The position numbers were made by a program, and so were the translations under genes. Of a stretch of DNA of 64,000 bases, positions 24,336 to 37,671 are shown piece after piece. Source of the DNA: Siderastrea radians (taxonomy: Eukaryota; Cnidaria; Anthozoa; Scleractinia; Rhizangiidae); the NCBI GenBank assembly GCA_964017195.1, contig OZ024895.1, positions 6,630,001-6,694,000 of the forward strand, in the 5' to 3' direction. Numbering within the stretch: position 1 is the first letter of the stretch; every line of letters begins with the position of its first letter. Under the pieces are notes generated by a model. It saw only the letters and a list, made by a program, of their open reading frames with translations, did not search any database and was not told the origin of the DNA.

Positions 24336-27300
24336 TTGTGGAGATAACTAAGCCACGTGCAAGAGTCAAGCGTATTTTTCCACTTCAAAGCATCGCTGCC
24401 AAGTATACAGTCTTCCATGCGAATTTGCACTTACAAGGGAACTTGACAACCAAGTTCGCGATCGCGAACACAAACTTCCTCCCACAAGATTTCCCCTGTA
24501 CTAGTACCAGTTAGTTTCCCTGAGTTCACGTCCACATACGCGCCAAAAATCTGTTGTTGAAAACAATGGTTCCTATCGTACGTCAACTCTTTCTCGAGAC
24601 ACGTGTGAACCCATCAAAACAACCCTAAGGTGACAAGAGATTCGCGTTCCACCAATCACAACACGAGCTGGGTAGATAACGATCTGATATAAATAATCCC
24701 TGATTGGTGGAAGACAATAGGCATGATACATTTCACACTTCTGGGCCAATGGCATTGTTGGTTCTATGACGATAGAAAACACTAAACGGTTTATTTAATT
24801 GATCAATTGTCATTCAAATTCATCGCTTTCTCATGGGTTGCCGAGCTGAGAGAGAGAAAGCCGCATAACCTTGCCTGATGTGAAGGAATGCGCGAGATTT
24901 GCGACGAAACACGAGTCGAGATTGAAACCCTCCACCATTATGTCACATCCGCTCTAAGCGGGCGAATCGACTTGAGATCCAATCATTTCCGAGCAAAAAT
25001 CGCCATAGCCTTGACCCGAAAAAGCGAAAACAATTGGAAGGCTGCCAAAAAAGCACATGGAATTCATTAACCAGTCTTACAAACTATTAAAAAGTGGCGT
25101 GACATTGCTGTGTTGTGTCGACTTGGGCAGTCAGTTGCATATGGATGATCACAATTGACAGAACTCCAATAGGGCGTCGCCAATTGATCAGGAAGCAACG
25201 CACATATACTACTGCATCCCTCGCTCGTTGCCCCGTTTTCCCTATGTTATACGCAAGATAAACAGTTAAAACAACGCGAGATAAACAGGAAATGGTTAAT
25301 CAAGAGTTTTTGAGAAAAAGATGACAGAATGCTTTTGCCCACTTATCGATTTGCGTGTGTTACCTAATATTTGTTGAGCAAATTCCTCGAGTGTTGCGCA
25401 GCGCATTCAATGGAAATTTTCGGTTGTCGAAACCCTGACTGGGAATGTTCAAATCTTTGGCGACGCCTGCCCACGGACAAGCACATTTCCGATTTTAAGC
25501 CACGGGAGCGGAAGTGAATGTTGAGCAATTCTGAGCGCTTTTCATCAATCATTGTCAAAAAGATTTAGACCGCTTGCAAAACTGCTCTAGCACGCGCCGA
25601 ACGCGACCAACACGCACGATAAAGTTTCAATTGTGACCTGTCGCGATCGAGATGGAGAATACATTAGAACTCTTTAACACTTTGTTTCATAAAAGCTTTT
25701 ACGTTGAAAGAAAATTTATTATGCAATATCAAGCTTCCTCGCCTATATCTGTTAGAAAAAGGCTTTATCTAGCTGTGACCTTTCTTCACGGCAGCCACCA
25801 CATGAAGCACATGAAATGTTGCGACAGCATGTAAAATCCTTTCCATTGTTGAACTGAAACCACATTAGCCTCTCGAAATAAATGACTCACTTCATAAGCA
25901 AGGAAATCGTTGAATTTTCTCGGCAAACGAAATCACTAAATGAAAAGTTAAGCTGCTTGACACAAATCCCTAAAGCAAAATCTGTTCGTGTTATCTCGCT
26001 GAAATCACTTCTTTATGCTTCAAGAAACTGTTTATAAAACACCGAGAACTAACGTTGCAGCGGACAAAAAGGAAGACTGCTCAGTTTGGAGACAATTTCA
26101 AACGAATTAATCCTCAACTCTCCCTATGAATAGATCGCCGCAAAACTAGATTGCTCCACGTCTTTATACAACCAAGTAAATAAACAGTTAAAATTGAAAA
26201 GAAAAGCCGATCATTTTGCAAAACAACTTCGCAAAATCAATTCTAGTCGCCACTTGGGCGTTAACAGGTTTAAAGAAAGAAGCATGTTTTGAATGCCCCC
26301 CTGAAAGATCCAAATTCAAATAAATATATCACAAAAAAGTTATAAACGCTCCTCAATCCGCTTCCATAAACCTTCGAACCAATATCTAGCCACCCGAAAA
26401 AACTCGACTTTCTGAGAACGAAATTAAAATATTCTGTTCGTGATGTCTGGGAGCTTAACTGTTCCCTGTGCTTAAAACTCCGGTTTTAATAAATAGTCGT
26501 TAATCCCGTTAGGGCGTCTGGGGCTCGCCATTTCCCAGGACACCGAAAGGACATTGATAATCTACCTTTACACGCAACAAAGGACACTAAAGTGTAGCCA
26601 GGAAATAGGAAGTTGGTTGATTTTTTCCCTTTCAGAAAAAAAAATGCGGAATATGGTTGAACACACCCTCGATTTCATTGAAGAGACGAGACGTACAAAA
26701 CCCGAAGGTTTGTGATGCTGCAAGTGTAAATGCTTGTGGTGCGCTAATTCGCGTTCACATCATAAAAATATATATTCTTCTAAATTAACAGAGCGATGAA
26801 ACCGCAGCATTACGAAGTCGGGACAAATGGGAAGTGAAATACTTATGTCATCTTTTCCGAGAATTGTAGTCTTCATATGAACTTCCGTCTTTTTTGCGAC
26901 CAAACGTGACGACAACGAAAGATTGCCTTTCTTTGACGATAAGCCTTCTACTCCAATGACTACCGACTACCGATCCCAAAACTGGAAACATTTCAAAATT
27001 TTACCATTTTTGTGGAGTACGAAACAACAAACTTCACCACATGAAAGTGCTGCTGCGGGATTTTATCCACAGACTAAAAATCAAACAAAATTTGAGAGGA
27101 AAATTTTACCCGCACCGGCTTATCGTAATAAACCATACAACGCCCATTCCACGAAGTAATCTTAGCGATTTCTGATTAACATAATGTATAGGAAAACAAA
27201 CTTTGGAGAACAAGTTGTATCCGGATATAGAGGGCAGCGATAAGGTGATAAAAAGGGCCACCATTTAATTAATACCATCTAAGTTAACAGAAAAATTCGA

Positions 27301-28317
27301 TCTGGAACAAACTTCAATAGTTCAAATTGTACACCTTTATGTTTTGGAAATTGTACCTATTAAAACAACAATTCTAACATAAAATATCCGAATCGTGATT
27401 AGTGAAATTCTAATCCTGATTACTAGTATCAACAAGAACAAGATATTTGCGTCTAGTAATCTAACATTATCCGTAGAGATGTCTCAGATAAGATATTAAC
27501 GAAAAGAAATCTTTGAAGAGCTAAAAAAATCGCCTAAATTTAAAAGCTTTTTTTCTTTTCAAGCAGCATCGAAAAGAAGTATATTACATAAAGTTTCTTT
27601 TGTTTTGGAGATTAAGACGCTCTCCAGATAGGACTGAATTGACTATTTACACTGGGCCAATATTTATATTTACAATAACGAAGCTTTTGTGTGAAATTGT
27701 TTGATAACTCCATGGGGCTCATCAAGATGGCGGGCAGCCAGGTAAACACGGCTCAGTAATAAAACACGCCATACGCGGCCACCACGCAAAACAACGTGTC
27801 CTGGTGAAAGAAAAAGAACGTTTTAAAACTCAATGTCGTACCTCATACGAAAAATCATTTTAAAATACCTTTATTTTAACAGGTTTTGACATATCTAGGA
27901 CGATTCATTTGTTTATGTCGAACAGTCAAAGCAGAGAATGACGTGATTGTTCTCATTGACTTCATCAACTCTTTCTCTGGAACACTTTTTTTAGTTAATA
28001 TATCTATTATTGTTAGTATTTTTCTTTTATTGGTTATGCCTTATCTGGAACTATCTAAAAATGAATTAAGTTGTAGTCAGCTGTCCGTCTGTCTGTCTAA
28101 AAATGCCTGTATAAACTGAAACTTTATGTTGTGTTCCAACGAGTACAAAAGTGCAACGCATTAAACAAACTTTCCAGTTGAGACAAACAGAACAAAAGTA
28201 TAGTTGAAAAGCACACCCTACGTAGTAAAAAGTTCCTATGAGGTTTCTTCGGCGGGTAGGAAGAGTGTTTTTTGGGCTCGAGAAACAATCAGTTTCAGGA
28301 CTTCAACCACACATGGT
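24336..28317. other. no gene recognised; upstream of the TNF gene
   Basis: The first few hundred bases should hold the TNF promoter, but no clear TATA box or named site was assignable. Beyond that are only short frames without domains. A hydrophobic 77-codon frame at 27886-28119 lacks splice or homology support. Confidence 0.4.
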
Positions 28318-28425
28318 TAAGTTAGAACGACCTTGTACAGCACAATAAACAGTACCATAGGAAGAGACTCCTCAAATAGCTGTCATCTGAGTGGTCATAT
28401 TTTAGGTTTTCGACCACAGATTCCA
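28318..28425 (-). repeat. ~108-bp repeat, single unit
   Basis: CCTTGTACAGCACAATAAAC, AGTACCATAGGAAGAGACTC and GAGTGGTCATATTTTAGG follow the family order. Confidence 0.65.
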
Positions 28426-29095
28426 ACGCGATTAGTGACAAGCCTTACGATTGTTTTTCCCTTACAAGAAATTTATCGCGACCAAAAGAGTTTTGATACT
28501 ATCCGGGGGAGTATCACAACCAGTGCTAATTCATTACAGGTTAACCGCGGTACTCTGCTAGAGTGCAAAGGCATTTTTTTAGTTTTCAGCGCCAAATCAA
28601 CATAAATGTGGAACTAATTATATCCTGTTACAATATCTCCGGAACAAAAGCAGAGACCCAAAAGGGAGCGGAGTCGGAGAAACACAAAACCACATGGTCT
28701 TGATTGGGAAAGATATTCAAAGACGCATAAAAGAACCTACCAGTTGGCAATCAAACTCTATAAACGTTATTTCACTATTCTTCGTCCAAGTGCCACGCGG
28801 CGAAGAAACCTTTTGACGTAGCCTATGGGTTCATTCCATCTGTTTGCTTTTGTTCATTCGTATGGATTTATTGATTTGGGATCAGACCAAAAACAGTGTA
28901 ATCCCGGGATGAAATTTTGTCCTTGTGCCGATATATGGGAAGAAATTGTCCGAGAGTGAGCTCCTGTCACCTAGTCAATGACTCCGAGAGAAAAGTGATC
29001 AGGCATCGAGAAGAAATTCGAGCCGGATTAAAAAAATTCAGAAGTCATAATCCTAAAGAGGCGTAAAAACATATACGAAGAGTTGTCGGGTTCTT

Positions 29096-29285
29096 AACCC
29101 TTAAGCCCCAATATTAAAAAGCATATTCTCCTTACTGTTTTCTCTACATTTTTTATGCTACCAGTTGAAAGAATTTCATTAAACATCAAGGCATTTCACT
29201 CTAATCTCATTAGCTGAAGGTTTGATTAAATTGTGATATTGTAAGGAGAAATTAGATGCTTGTCACTGTTGGGGCTTTAAGGGTT
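29096..29285. mobile_element. MITE family 2 copy, complete
   Basis: AACCCTTAAGCCCCAA and TTGGGGCTTTAAGGGTT bound 190 bp. The interior TATTCTCCTTACTG and GAGAAATTAGATGCTTGTCA match the family. Confidence 0.78.
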
Positions 29286-29299
29286 AAAACCAAAGGGTT

Positions 29300-29590
29300 T
29301 CCGATTCCAGTTTCCGAAAAAACATACATGGCGAGTTAACAAATATTTGCCGATTCGTATTAACCATTACAAAAACTGCACAAAGTGTCTACGAAGGGTT
29401 TCCCATTCCTAGTAACCAATCAAAACCATGAGATTTTTCTAGCCTTATTAACTGGTTAGAAAATTGCAAGAAGACATCTCGAATAGTTTCCGATTCCTAC
29501 CAATCGATTCTTATTGACCAATTAGAAAATTGCGGAAAGAGTTCACGAAGAGTTTAATTCCTACTAACCAATAAGAAATACGCACGAATA
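29300..29590. repeat. degenerate ~80-bp direct repeats
   Basis: GGGTTTCCGATTCC, GGGTTTCCCATTCC, AGTTTCCGATTCC and AGTTTAATTCC recur at about 75-105 bp, with TAACCAAT and AGAAAATTGC blocks between. Heavily diverged. Confidence 0.45.
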
Positions 29591-29611
29591 CTTCAGAAGA
29601 TAACAATCAGA

Positions 29612-29756
29612 GCCCGGTTGTTCAAAGGGTGAATAGCGCTATCCACCGGATAAATCGCTATCCAGCGGATAAATGATAGCAAAACAAAGTACACTATCCA
29701 CTGGTTAGTGGTTTATCCGGTGGATAGAGTTATCCGCTCTTTGAACAACCGGGGCC
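29612..29756. mobile_element. MITE family 3 copy (CCGGTTGTTCAAA), complete
   Basis: A 145-bp element with ends GCCCGGTTGTTCAAAG and CTTTGAACAACCGGGGC. Subterminal GGATAAAT and CTATCCACCGG-type motifs occur in both orientations. The intact form of the element found disrupted at 44945-45778. Confidence 0.8.
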
Positions 29757-30639
29757 AGGATGTTATTCTCGCACTCGCAAAAACACTGAAAGCTGTCACG
29801 TGACCTTTACGTCAGACTATGCGTCAAATTACCTACGTTACTTAGCAGCGTCCCTCCATACCCATGGCGAATAATTCTTGGATGTAGAATTGACCTTGAA
29901 AAAACAACTTAAAGTCCTTTCAATCCAAAAATATAAACGTTATTACACCTGCGGTGAGTCAATATCGGGCGGGGTCGCCTGCGACAGATCTCGCCGCGCT
30001 GAAAATATCCTGTTTCCGTGTACTCCCATATTTCATCTTCGTTGAAATCGTTTATTGTTGAGGAAAAAGGTTTCCCCTTCGGACATTTAACGTCTACAGA
30101 GAATTCTTTATAGAGCTGGGCAAACCAGTGATGAAAATAGCATGTATGTCGTCGTTGAAATTGGTCTCAGAAGTAATTATATTTCGTAGCAAGAACAGCA
30201 AACTCGGAGTCATTGGTCCGAAATGAATAATAAGAATATGAAACACACAATCCAAAACAGACTAAAACAGTCAATATTTATCCTAGTAGCCACACAGCTT
30301 GAATAACTGCAGTGGTAAAGAGGAACAAACTCGTAATACTCTGAAGCTGACATTAGTTATTTATGGAAGTCCGACCCTCACTTATTATTAGCTATTTTGC
30401 AAGCCAATAATATCTGATGGTCGAGGTTCCATATATTCACTAATATACGTGGACAATCTCAACAGCATATTTTGACTAGTACCGCAGATTTTTCTTTTAC
30501 AATAAACAGAAAATTGTTGGAGTATGGATGAACTGAGAAACCGAAGCGAGGCCTATTTCGGTCCGTCAGGCCTGCAAAACGACAAGAAGAACATTACTCA
30601 AAGGGGGAATAAACTTTACTATGCGGTGCAAGGTGGTTC

Positions 30640-31020
30640 TAACTTTTGAGGCTATGGGCGAGATGAAATCTTAAAGTGCGGCGGACCATTCAAATGAAAG
30701 CTACTGAGCAGTACTTTCCTGTGGTGCTGTTTATTATGCTGTAGAAACTGTCTCTAACGTTTAAGTCTATGGATAAAATCCTACAGTGTAACCATTCAAA
30801 CCGATCGTTTACCACGGTACATCAAGCACGCCAACTAAAATTTCCGCGATAAATAATGAAACACGAAAATCCTGAGTCATGAAACACAGATCTAATTTTT
30901 CGATTCTGTGAATGCAATTCTAAGTCTAACCAATCAAGTGAAAGCTATGGAGTAGTACTTTTGTATGGTGGTGTTTTTTATGCTATATACCAGTTAAATG
31001 AAAGCTACTAAGCAGTAGTC
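30640..31020 (+). repeat. ~108-bp repeat array
   Basis: At least two units plus fragments, here on the plus strand: CAAGGTGGTTCTAACTTTTG, ATTCAAATGAAAGCTACTGA, GCAGTACTTTCCTGTGGTG, with weaker remnants after 30930. Confidence 0.7.
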
Positions 31021-34000
31021 TGTTGCAGTTAGTTGTAAGCTTGACAAAAGGTAGCTCTAAGCTTGATAAATTTCTTTAAGTGCGCCTGTAAATAAACGCT
31101 ATCCCCACCCTAGACTTTCACAAAGTCCTTCGTCGACGCGTTGTTTGGGTATGCACGCTCGCGCTTGTCGCTTCGCGACGCATTTCGGCTCGCTTCGCTC
31201 GCCGATCCTAAGAGAGGGCGACTTGGTGCAAGTCTATCCCCACCGCTAAAAAGAAAACATTATTCAGTTTAGCTTGCACTGTGACCCTAAGAAGGCAAGG
31301 TTTCGGAGGACACACTCGGACAGTAATAATAATCCGCCTTAACATCGAGTCATCACGATAGCGACGTTTTGAGCGCGAAGAACACGAGCAACGAGATTGA
31401 CGCGCGTGTCGCGCGATCTTCACGCGGGCGGAGATGGCGACCATATGAAACCTCGACGAAGAGGGCAAAGAGAACGTCGCTAAACAAAACGTTTACTTAG
31501 CAAAACAATCACTTTGCACGTGCTTTATACATTTTGATACATTTCAGCGCGTCCTCTGCAAAACGACGAGGTGTTCTATGGAGACACATGACGGTGAATT
31601 TTCCTTTCTCAGTCTAAACTTGAACTCCGTCCCCACGAATTCAGCTTCTGGATAGTTCGACCACATTCGCCCAAGTCCACAATTCGGAAAAACGTGATCT
31701 GTTTTTTAGGACGTTGTCCTTGGCGTTGCAGTCGTGGTCTTGAGGTTCCTAATTTAAGAAGGGGAGGAGTTGACTCCTGAGAGAAAAACAGGGTCGCTCC
31801 AGGTCAAGGCCAAACGGCACATATGACGGTCCTTTCGTTATCTGGTTTCTGTAAACTGAACAACGACTCAGTATAGAAGGCCACACGTCTTGTAAAACAC
31901 CATGTGAATTTTCACATTAGTGATGCTTTTTTGCTCACAACTGAAACAAAACACTATGCCTTGCCGTTGTTGTTGTTGCGCAGTTAGCTGTAAATCACAC
32001 CTGCAAACTGACCCGCGATCATTTTCTATTGAAACCGTTTTAGTTTTCCGTGATTATCAATATCCCGTTCTAAACAAAGAAAGCGTTCACAACAGCCAGT
32101 ATTAAATCCAGACGGTGCTGGAAAAACTGGAAAAATTTGCTTTGTCAGAAGTGTAAAATTTCACTGTGGGCAAAGTTTACTGAATCAGTCAGTTTAGTCA
32201 ATCGTCGCATTTCTAAGACACGTTATGTGGTGTCTCCTTTGAGTCTGTGAATGAAACCAATAGTGCTTTCCGGTGGTTTTGTTTATTTTTCCCATCATGA
32301 ATGATTCCAGCTTCCATTTAAAGAAAATTTGGAAAGAATCAAGGCAATTCATAAATTACGCCCTGGGCGAAAAAAAGTACTTTATTGACGTTATAACAGG
32401 GTACGTTCCGGAATGAAGATACCTTAGATGTATTCTCATGTAAGGTAATCCTGCCTAAAACAGAATCGTTAGAATACCATTCCTTTCATACACGCTGTTC
32501 TAGTATTAAAGAACGAACAGTTGAAAAAATAAACCCAACAAGATGTCAGGCAGAAAGAAAGAAACAGTCTGAAATACAAATTACACGCCCCCGCGCCATG
32601 CCAGTGAAGAAATCTAGGTGTAGTCGGGTTTCAGATTCTCTCACGAAAACAGTTCAGTCCTTTTTTGGGGTAATCTTTTATTGCTTTTATTCCAAACATT
32701 CTAATAATTTCAGTTCCGTCTATTCCTGTTCTAAAAGAGATCCCCTGATCTCCAAAAATGCACACGAAAATACTTTTTAAAAGCCGTCATTTTCAGAGTC
32801 GTTTGCTTCCGTGTTGGATTTTCAAATTAGTACAAGGAATAATTGTCTGTTGAGAGCTGTTTTGATTTAACTCCGAAGAAACCATCAGCGAAAATATGAC
32901 CAATTGTTTAAATATATCGGTATATTTGGTCGTCTGGTATTTGAACTTAAGCTTATAAGCCAAATTTGAAAAATAACAAGACTTTCTGATCTTATTGTAG
33001 GCATGATCAACACCCCTGCCGCAGGAAATGAACTGACCCACGCGGCTCAAACCACGAAAGAGGGTCGGTTAAGTTTAAACCGCTCTGCACGAAAGTCTCG
33101 CTAATTTAAATTACAAAGACATTTGCCCACAAAGGGCATGGTTTGGTTTGGGGTCCGCTTTAGCCTGAAACAGGGTGTGGACTTTGGCCAGCTTGGTCTG
33201 AATAACGCGTCTGTAAGAGAGAGGCAGTAAAGACGAGGGATAAGATAGATTCTTGCCAATTTGGATTGAAAAAAAGGAAGGAATTTGGGTATAGATTTTC
33301 AACGTTTTCGTCTGAAATAGATGTTTTTCTATTCGTCTACAGTCAGCGCTGGGTGGATTTAGATTTTTCCATCAGTTTTGGATTGAAAGAGGAACAAGAT
33401 TAAGGGTATTAAAGATAAGGTATAGATTTTGGCCATTTTAAATAGTCTAAATATCTTTGCCCCCTAGTCTGCAATTTGGTATAAATTTTGCCGTATGAAA
33501 AAGGGGTTGACAATTCAGGAACGTGTTCTGGAATATTTTACGAAAATTGCTGATACAGTTTGGTCCAAAATGGGTAAAAAGTTTTGGCCGTAGATGGCAA
33601 ACGCCCCCCTCCTTTATCGGGAAGGAACGACAATTTGTCTTAGTCCTGGCGTTGTCGTATAGACAAGAGACAAAACGTCTCGTAAAGAAGCAAAGAGCGC
33701 TTCATATACTGAGATACCTTACAAAAACAAAGCAACAAAAATAGACAAAATATTTCACGTTTTACAAACACGAGCCATTTTGGACGCTAAAATAGGACAA
33801 AGCCACCACGCTTTTCTTCCGAAAAACACCACATGGGAACAAAGCCGTTAACATAGAACAAATGTATCGTGTTTTTCTTTCGAACCATGTTTTCGCCCGA
33901 GAAACAACGGCGTTCAAATAGACCAAACATAGTCAGTTATAAACATCCCATGTTACCTTTCTCAGAAGGAACAATAGAGCCAAAATAGACAGAATGTAGA

Positions 34001-34317
34001 CAAGCTAGCTTTGTTTTATAAACAATCCACCGTGTTTTTGGCGCGACACGTGTAGTTTAGCATGTTTACGCGCACAAATACTACCACGAGAATCTTGAAA
34101 AACAAAGTGGTGCGCGGTGAAACAACGCCTAAAGGAACAGCATGCTGGATGAAAACAAATAGCCTGAACAGAATGCGCCAAGAAACGCCTATTTTCGTAC
34201 GCCACAAAAATAAGAAGACACACCTACAACACGGCTCTTAGATGCCAAGAGGGAAAAGAAGACGTTCATTACCAAAATTCGAAGTTTAAGATGCGTTTTG
34301 GAAAATATTTAGAAAAG
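31021..34317. other. no gene recognised
   Basis: GC-richer sequence at 31080-31480 has a minus frame of 86 codons rich in Arg and Ser, without recognised motifs. Bases 31483-31580 (AGCAAAACAATCACTTTGCA, then GCGTCCTCTGCAAAACGACG) match the interior of the TTAA-flanked element at 45074-45452. Bases 31600-31745 resemble 63715-63930 (ACGAATTCAG, GGATAGTT, GACCACATTC). These look like transposon remnants. Confidence 0.45.
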
Positions 34318-34600
34318 AAACTACCACAGAAAAATACTGTTCAGTAGCTTTCAGTTGAGTGGTGACACTTTAGGGTTTTATCCAGACTTATAGATTGGCT
34401 CCACCTTGTACAGCACGATAGACAGCAACACAGGAAAGTATTGCTCAGTCGATTTCATTTAAATGGTCACACTTTAGGATTTCGTCTACAGACTCATGTA
34501 TTAGAACCCCCTTGTACAGCATAATAAACAGCACCACAGGAAAGTACTGCTCAGGAGCTTTTATTTGAATGGCCACATGCTAGAATTTCATCTGCAGAAC
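34318..34600 (-). repeat. ~108-bp repeat, about three tandem units
   Basis: Three successive blocks of GTACTG/GTATTG followed by CTTTCAGTTGAGTGG, TTTCATTTAAATGGTCACAC and TTTTATTTGAATGGCCACAT, with CTTGTACAGCA-type boundaries. Confidence 0.75.
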
Positions 34601-34759
34601 CCATGGTTAGTTACAGACCCATGGTTAGACATTACGGCTTTTATGATGTGATGAATTACTTTTCCTTTGGCTACTTTACACATTAGTACCAAAATATGCA
34701 AACAAATCATTCGGTGTTCAAAGAGGGTGCGTACACGGGTGTGGACAATTTTGGACAAA

Positions 34760-35420
34760 TTTCCAATCTAAACTCGTCTTGTTCCTTTATGGTTTATTTT
34801 CACCTCTTTAACGCTTCTCAGCTTTAGTTAACTGTTATTAGGTTCCTCTCCCCTAAAGAAAGATTCCCTTCCCTTTCCTAAACTGAAACCATCAAAGGTC
34901 GTCTTTTATAATCCGTTTCAATCTTCCCTACAATTATTAAACCATCCTTGTTTCTTTGTGGTTTATTTTCACTTCTTTGACGCTTCTCAGCTTTAGTATA
35001 CTGTTATTATGTACACCTCTCCTAAGGAAAGATTTCCTTCCCTTAGCTAAATTGAAAGCGTCAAAGTTCGTCGTTTAATTTGTAATCCGTTTCAATCCTT
35101 TCAATCCTTGTTCCTTGATGGTTTATTTTCACCTCTTTAACGCTTCTCAGCTTAAGTTAACTGTTACTGTGTTCTCCTCTCCCAAGGAAAGATTTCCTTC
35201 CCTTTCCCAAACTGAAACCATCAAACTTCGTCTTTTGTAATCCGTTTCACAAAATCTTCCCAGCAATTAACCATCCTTGTTTCTTGATGGTTTACTGTCA
35301 CCTTACTGACGCTTTTCTACTCAGTATTTGTTTATTATATGAAGCAACTATTTTAAGGTTCTCTTTCCCCTAAAGAACTGTTTTCCTCATTTTCCTAAAC
35401 TGAGAGCTTAAAGCTCGTCT
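34760..35420. repeat. ~165-bp tandem array, four copies
   Basis: GGTTTATTTTCACCTCTTTA-like blocks begin at 34791, 34960, 35120 and 35289 (spacing 169, 160, 169). Each is followed by ACGCTTCTCAGC, a CTGTTATTA block, CTAAAGAAAGATT and AAACTGAAACCATCAAA. Diverged in the last copy. Confidence 0.82.
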
Positions 35421-36339
35421 TAATCCTCCTTCGAACTTATCCCAGTTCTTTTGAAGTGTATTGTCACACCTTTAACATTTAGCCACCTTAGACCGAATCT
35501 TATGCAAATTAGACAAAACAGTAAATTCCCTCATATATATTACATTCGGCACATAAAAAGTTCGACATTTGAAACTAGCCTTAGTAAACTATGATTTTGA
35601 GATATTTCTTCACTACAAAAAAACATGCTGTTAGTTTGGAAAATGTCCAAAGACAGAAATGTGTCGTCGTGTCGGCGAGATTGGATCTGAAATGCGCTTA
35701 AAAATTTATTTATCATGCACTTGTTGAAAGTATAGTCCATCAACGAGTCATCTTACGATATCGTTTGCTAGGACTGATGTAGTTTTCCGACGACAACAAC
35801 AACTTTTATTATAGAACAACATTACGTATTAAATAACAACATTATACCAGCGAGTAGCTAAGCTAACCTAGGCGGGTCAGAAACTTTGTAACGAAATATT
35901 CCCAACATATTATTGCTGGAAGGGATTTTAAGTTTTGAAAGGCTCAGGAACAGAGGCCAAATATACGTGCAAGCAAAACTGTGCTGATCAACAATTAAGG
36001 AACAAAAGAAGCGTGCCAACAAACACGGCCGCCCAAAGAGAAAGAAAAATCAGATATGCGGCACGCTTTCATGATAAATTGCTTTCATCAAGTGTAGAAG
36101 CTCGAGGCAAAGTTGCATGGTGTAGATTATTAGCTGATAGTATACCTCGTGCCAAGTTATCACAGTCGCCTTTTACGGGAAATTTTAGGACTTTTAAACA
36201 CGCAAGAATCTCGCATTGCATTCGGCTGTTGTTTGTTCGGACATTCAAACTCTGAAAAAAACAGTCTCGTCTGCCCTTCGAGAGAAAAAGGACAGCGATT
36301 GAAAAACATATTACCGTAGGAACGTATCAATTTTTTCCA
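35421..36339. other. no gene recognised
   Basis: A 106-codon plus frame at 35935-36255 rich in Lys, Arg and Gln has no recognised domain and no splice context. Left unannotated. Confidence 0.4.
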
Positions 36340-36640
36340 CAAACTCAAAAGCTACAAGAAACAACACCATACAAAGTACTGTTCAATAGTTTTCATTTGA
36401 CCGGTTAACTTTAACGATTTCACCCACAAATTCAAAAGCTAGAACTGTCTTGTACAGTACAACAAACAAACCCACATGAAAGTACTGCTCAATAGATTTC
36501 ATTTGAATGGTCACACTTTAGGATTCCACTTATACACTCAAAGTTAGAGCCCTCTCGTACAGCATAACAACTCCTCGTGAAAGTAGCAGTTATAATATGA
36601 ATGATAACACTTTAGGATTTCATCACTATAGAAATATTGA
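36340..36640 (-). repeat. ~108-bp repeat, about three tandem units
   Basis: CAAAGTACTGTTCAATAG, GAAAGTACTGCTCAATAG and repeated GGTCACACTTTAGGATT, at roughly 110-bp spacing. Confidence 0.7.
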
Positions 36641-37671
36641 AAGACAAAGTTTCTTTCCGCAAGAAATGCAAATATGAAAAGAATACAACAATATGTGCCA
36701 CTCCGAGTGGCTCTACGTAGATGTTTCAAAACAAGTTCTGTAGGTTTGGGCAGGAATCACGGCTGTAAATACAAAGCGAAACAAAAAAAAATACTTTTCT
36801 TCGATGCACGTAGAATTTGCATTGAACGACGATAGATATAACAGCCGAACAAATATAATAAACTCAGACCGGTTAAATTTCAGAAGAATAATTTTCGAAC
36901 AAATACAGGCAAAATTAAAAAAGCCTTAGAAGGTTAAAAATCGAAGTAAACCCTCATATAAAATTTGTTACTGATAAAGAAGTACTTTAACTAACACGAA
37001 ACAGAAGACTGCACTGTGCTTGCAATGTGCTTTGCTGCTGGAACACGCCTACCAATCTATCCGACATCATTTCCCAAAATTCTGCAGTAATAACCGATCT
37101 ACCACAGTTAAAATGGCATTCTTATCTTTATTGAGCTCTGGAAATTTTCCAAATTGTAAAATTTCGGATGGGTACAATTTTGGACAAGTTTTGGCCAAAT
37201 AGTTAGGCTTGCACTCACGTACCTGTTATGTAGCCCAAACAACTACAGGTTGAACAGCCGCGCTGGAAATGAAATCAATCAATACGAGGAAATTATCTAA
37301 AATTGCCTTCGGGTCAAAACAAGCGCCGAGTCGCAAACAGCACCGAAAAGGTCATTAATTAGCGTAACACCGAGTTTTCCAAATGACTTGTGTTATTGCG
37401 TTATAGTTATCGATATTTGGCCGCGTGGCTAAAGGACTTTTTCGGGTAGGGCACGTGTTTTGGAGGCCAATACGCAAAGTGGAAATTAAACCCATACAAA
37501 ACACACGCACCAAGGTTTAATAAGCTCCGTGTCTTAAGTGTAGTCTGCACGCCCCATACACTTAAGACCTCGAAAAGAAATCAAGCGCGCCAAAATCTTT
37601 TGTTTCTACGAGTGCTAAAAATTAAAAGAAATAACAACGCGAGATTTCACTTTATTGCGAAACCAACGACA
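36641..37671. other. nothing seen
   Basis: AT-rich sequence without a supported gene, RNA or repeat. Confidence 0.4.

Noticed and set aside
27886..28119. Hydrophobic 77-codon frame resembling a membrane helix
   Set aside because: No recognised family, no neighbouring exons, AT-rich composition explains the hydrophobic codons.
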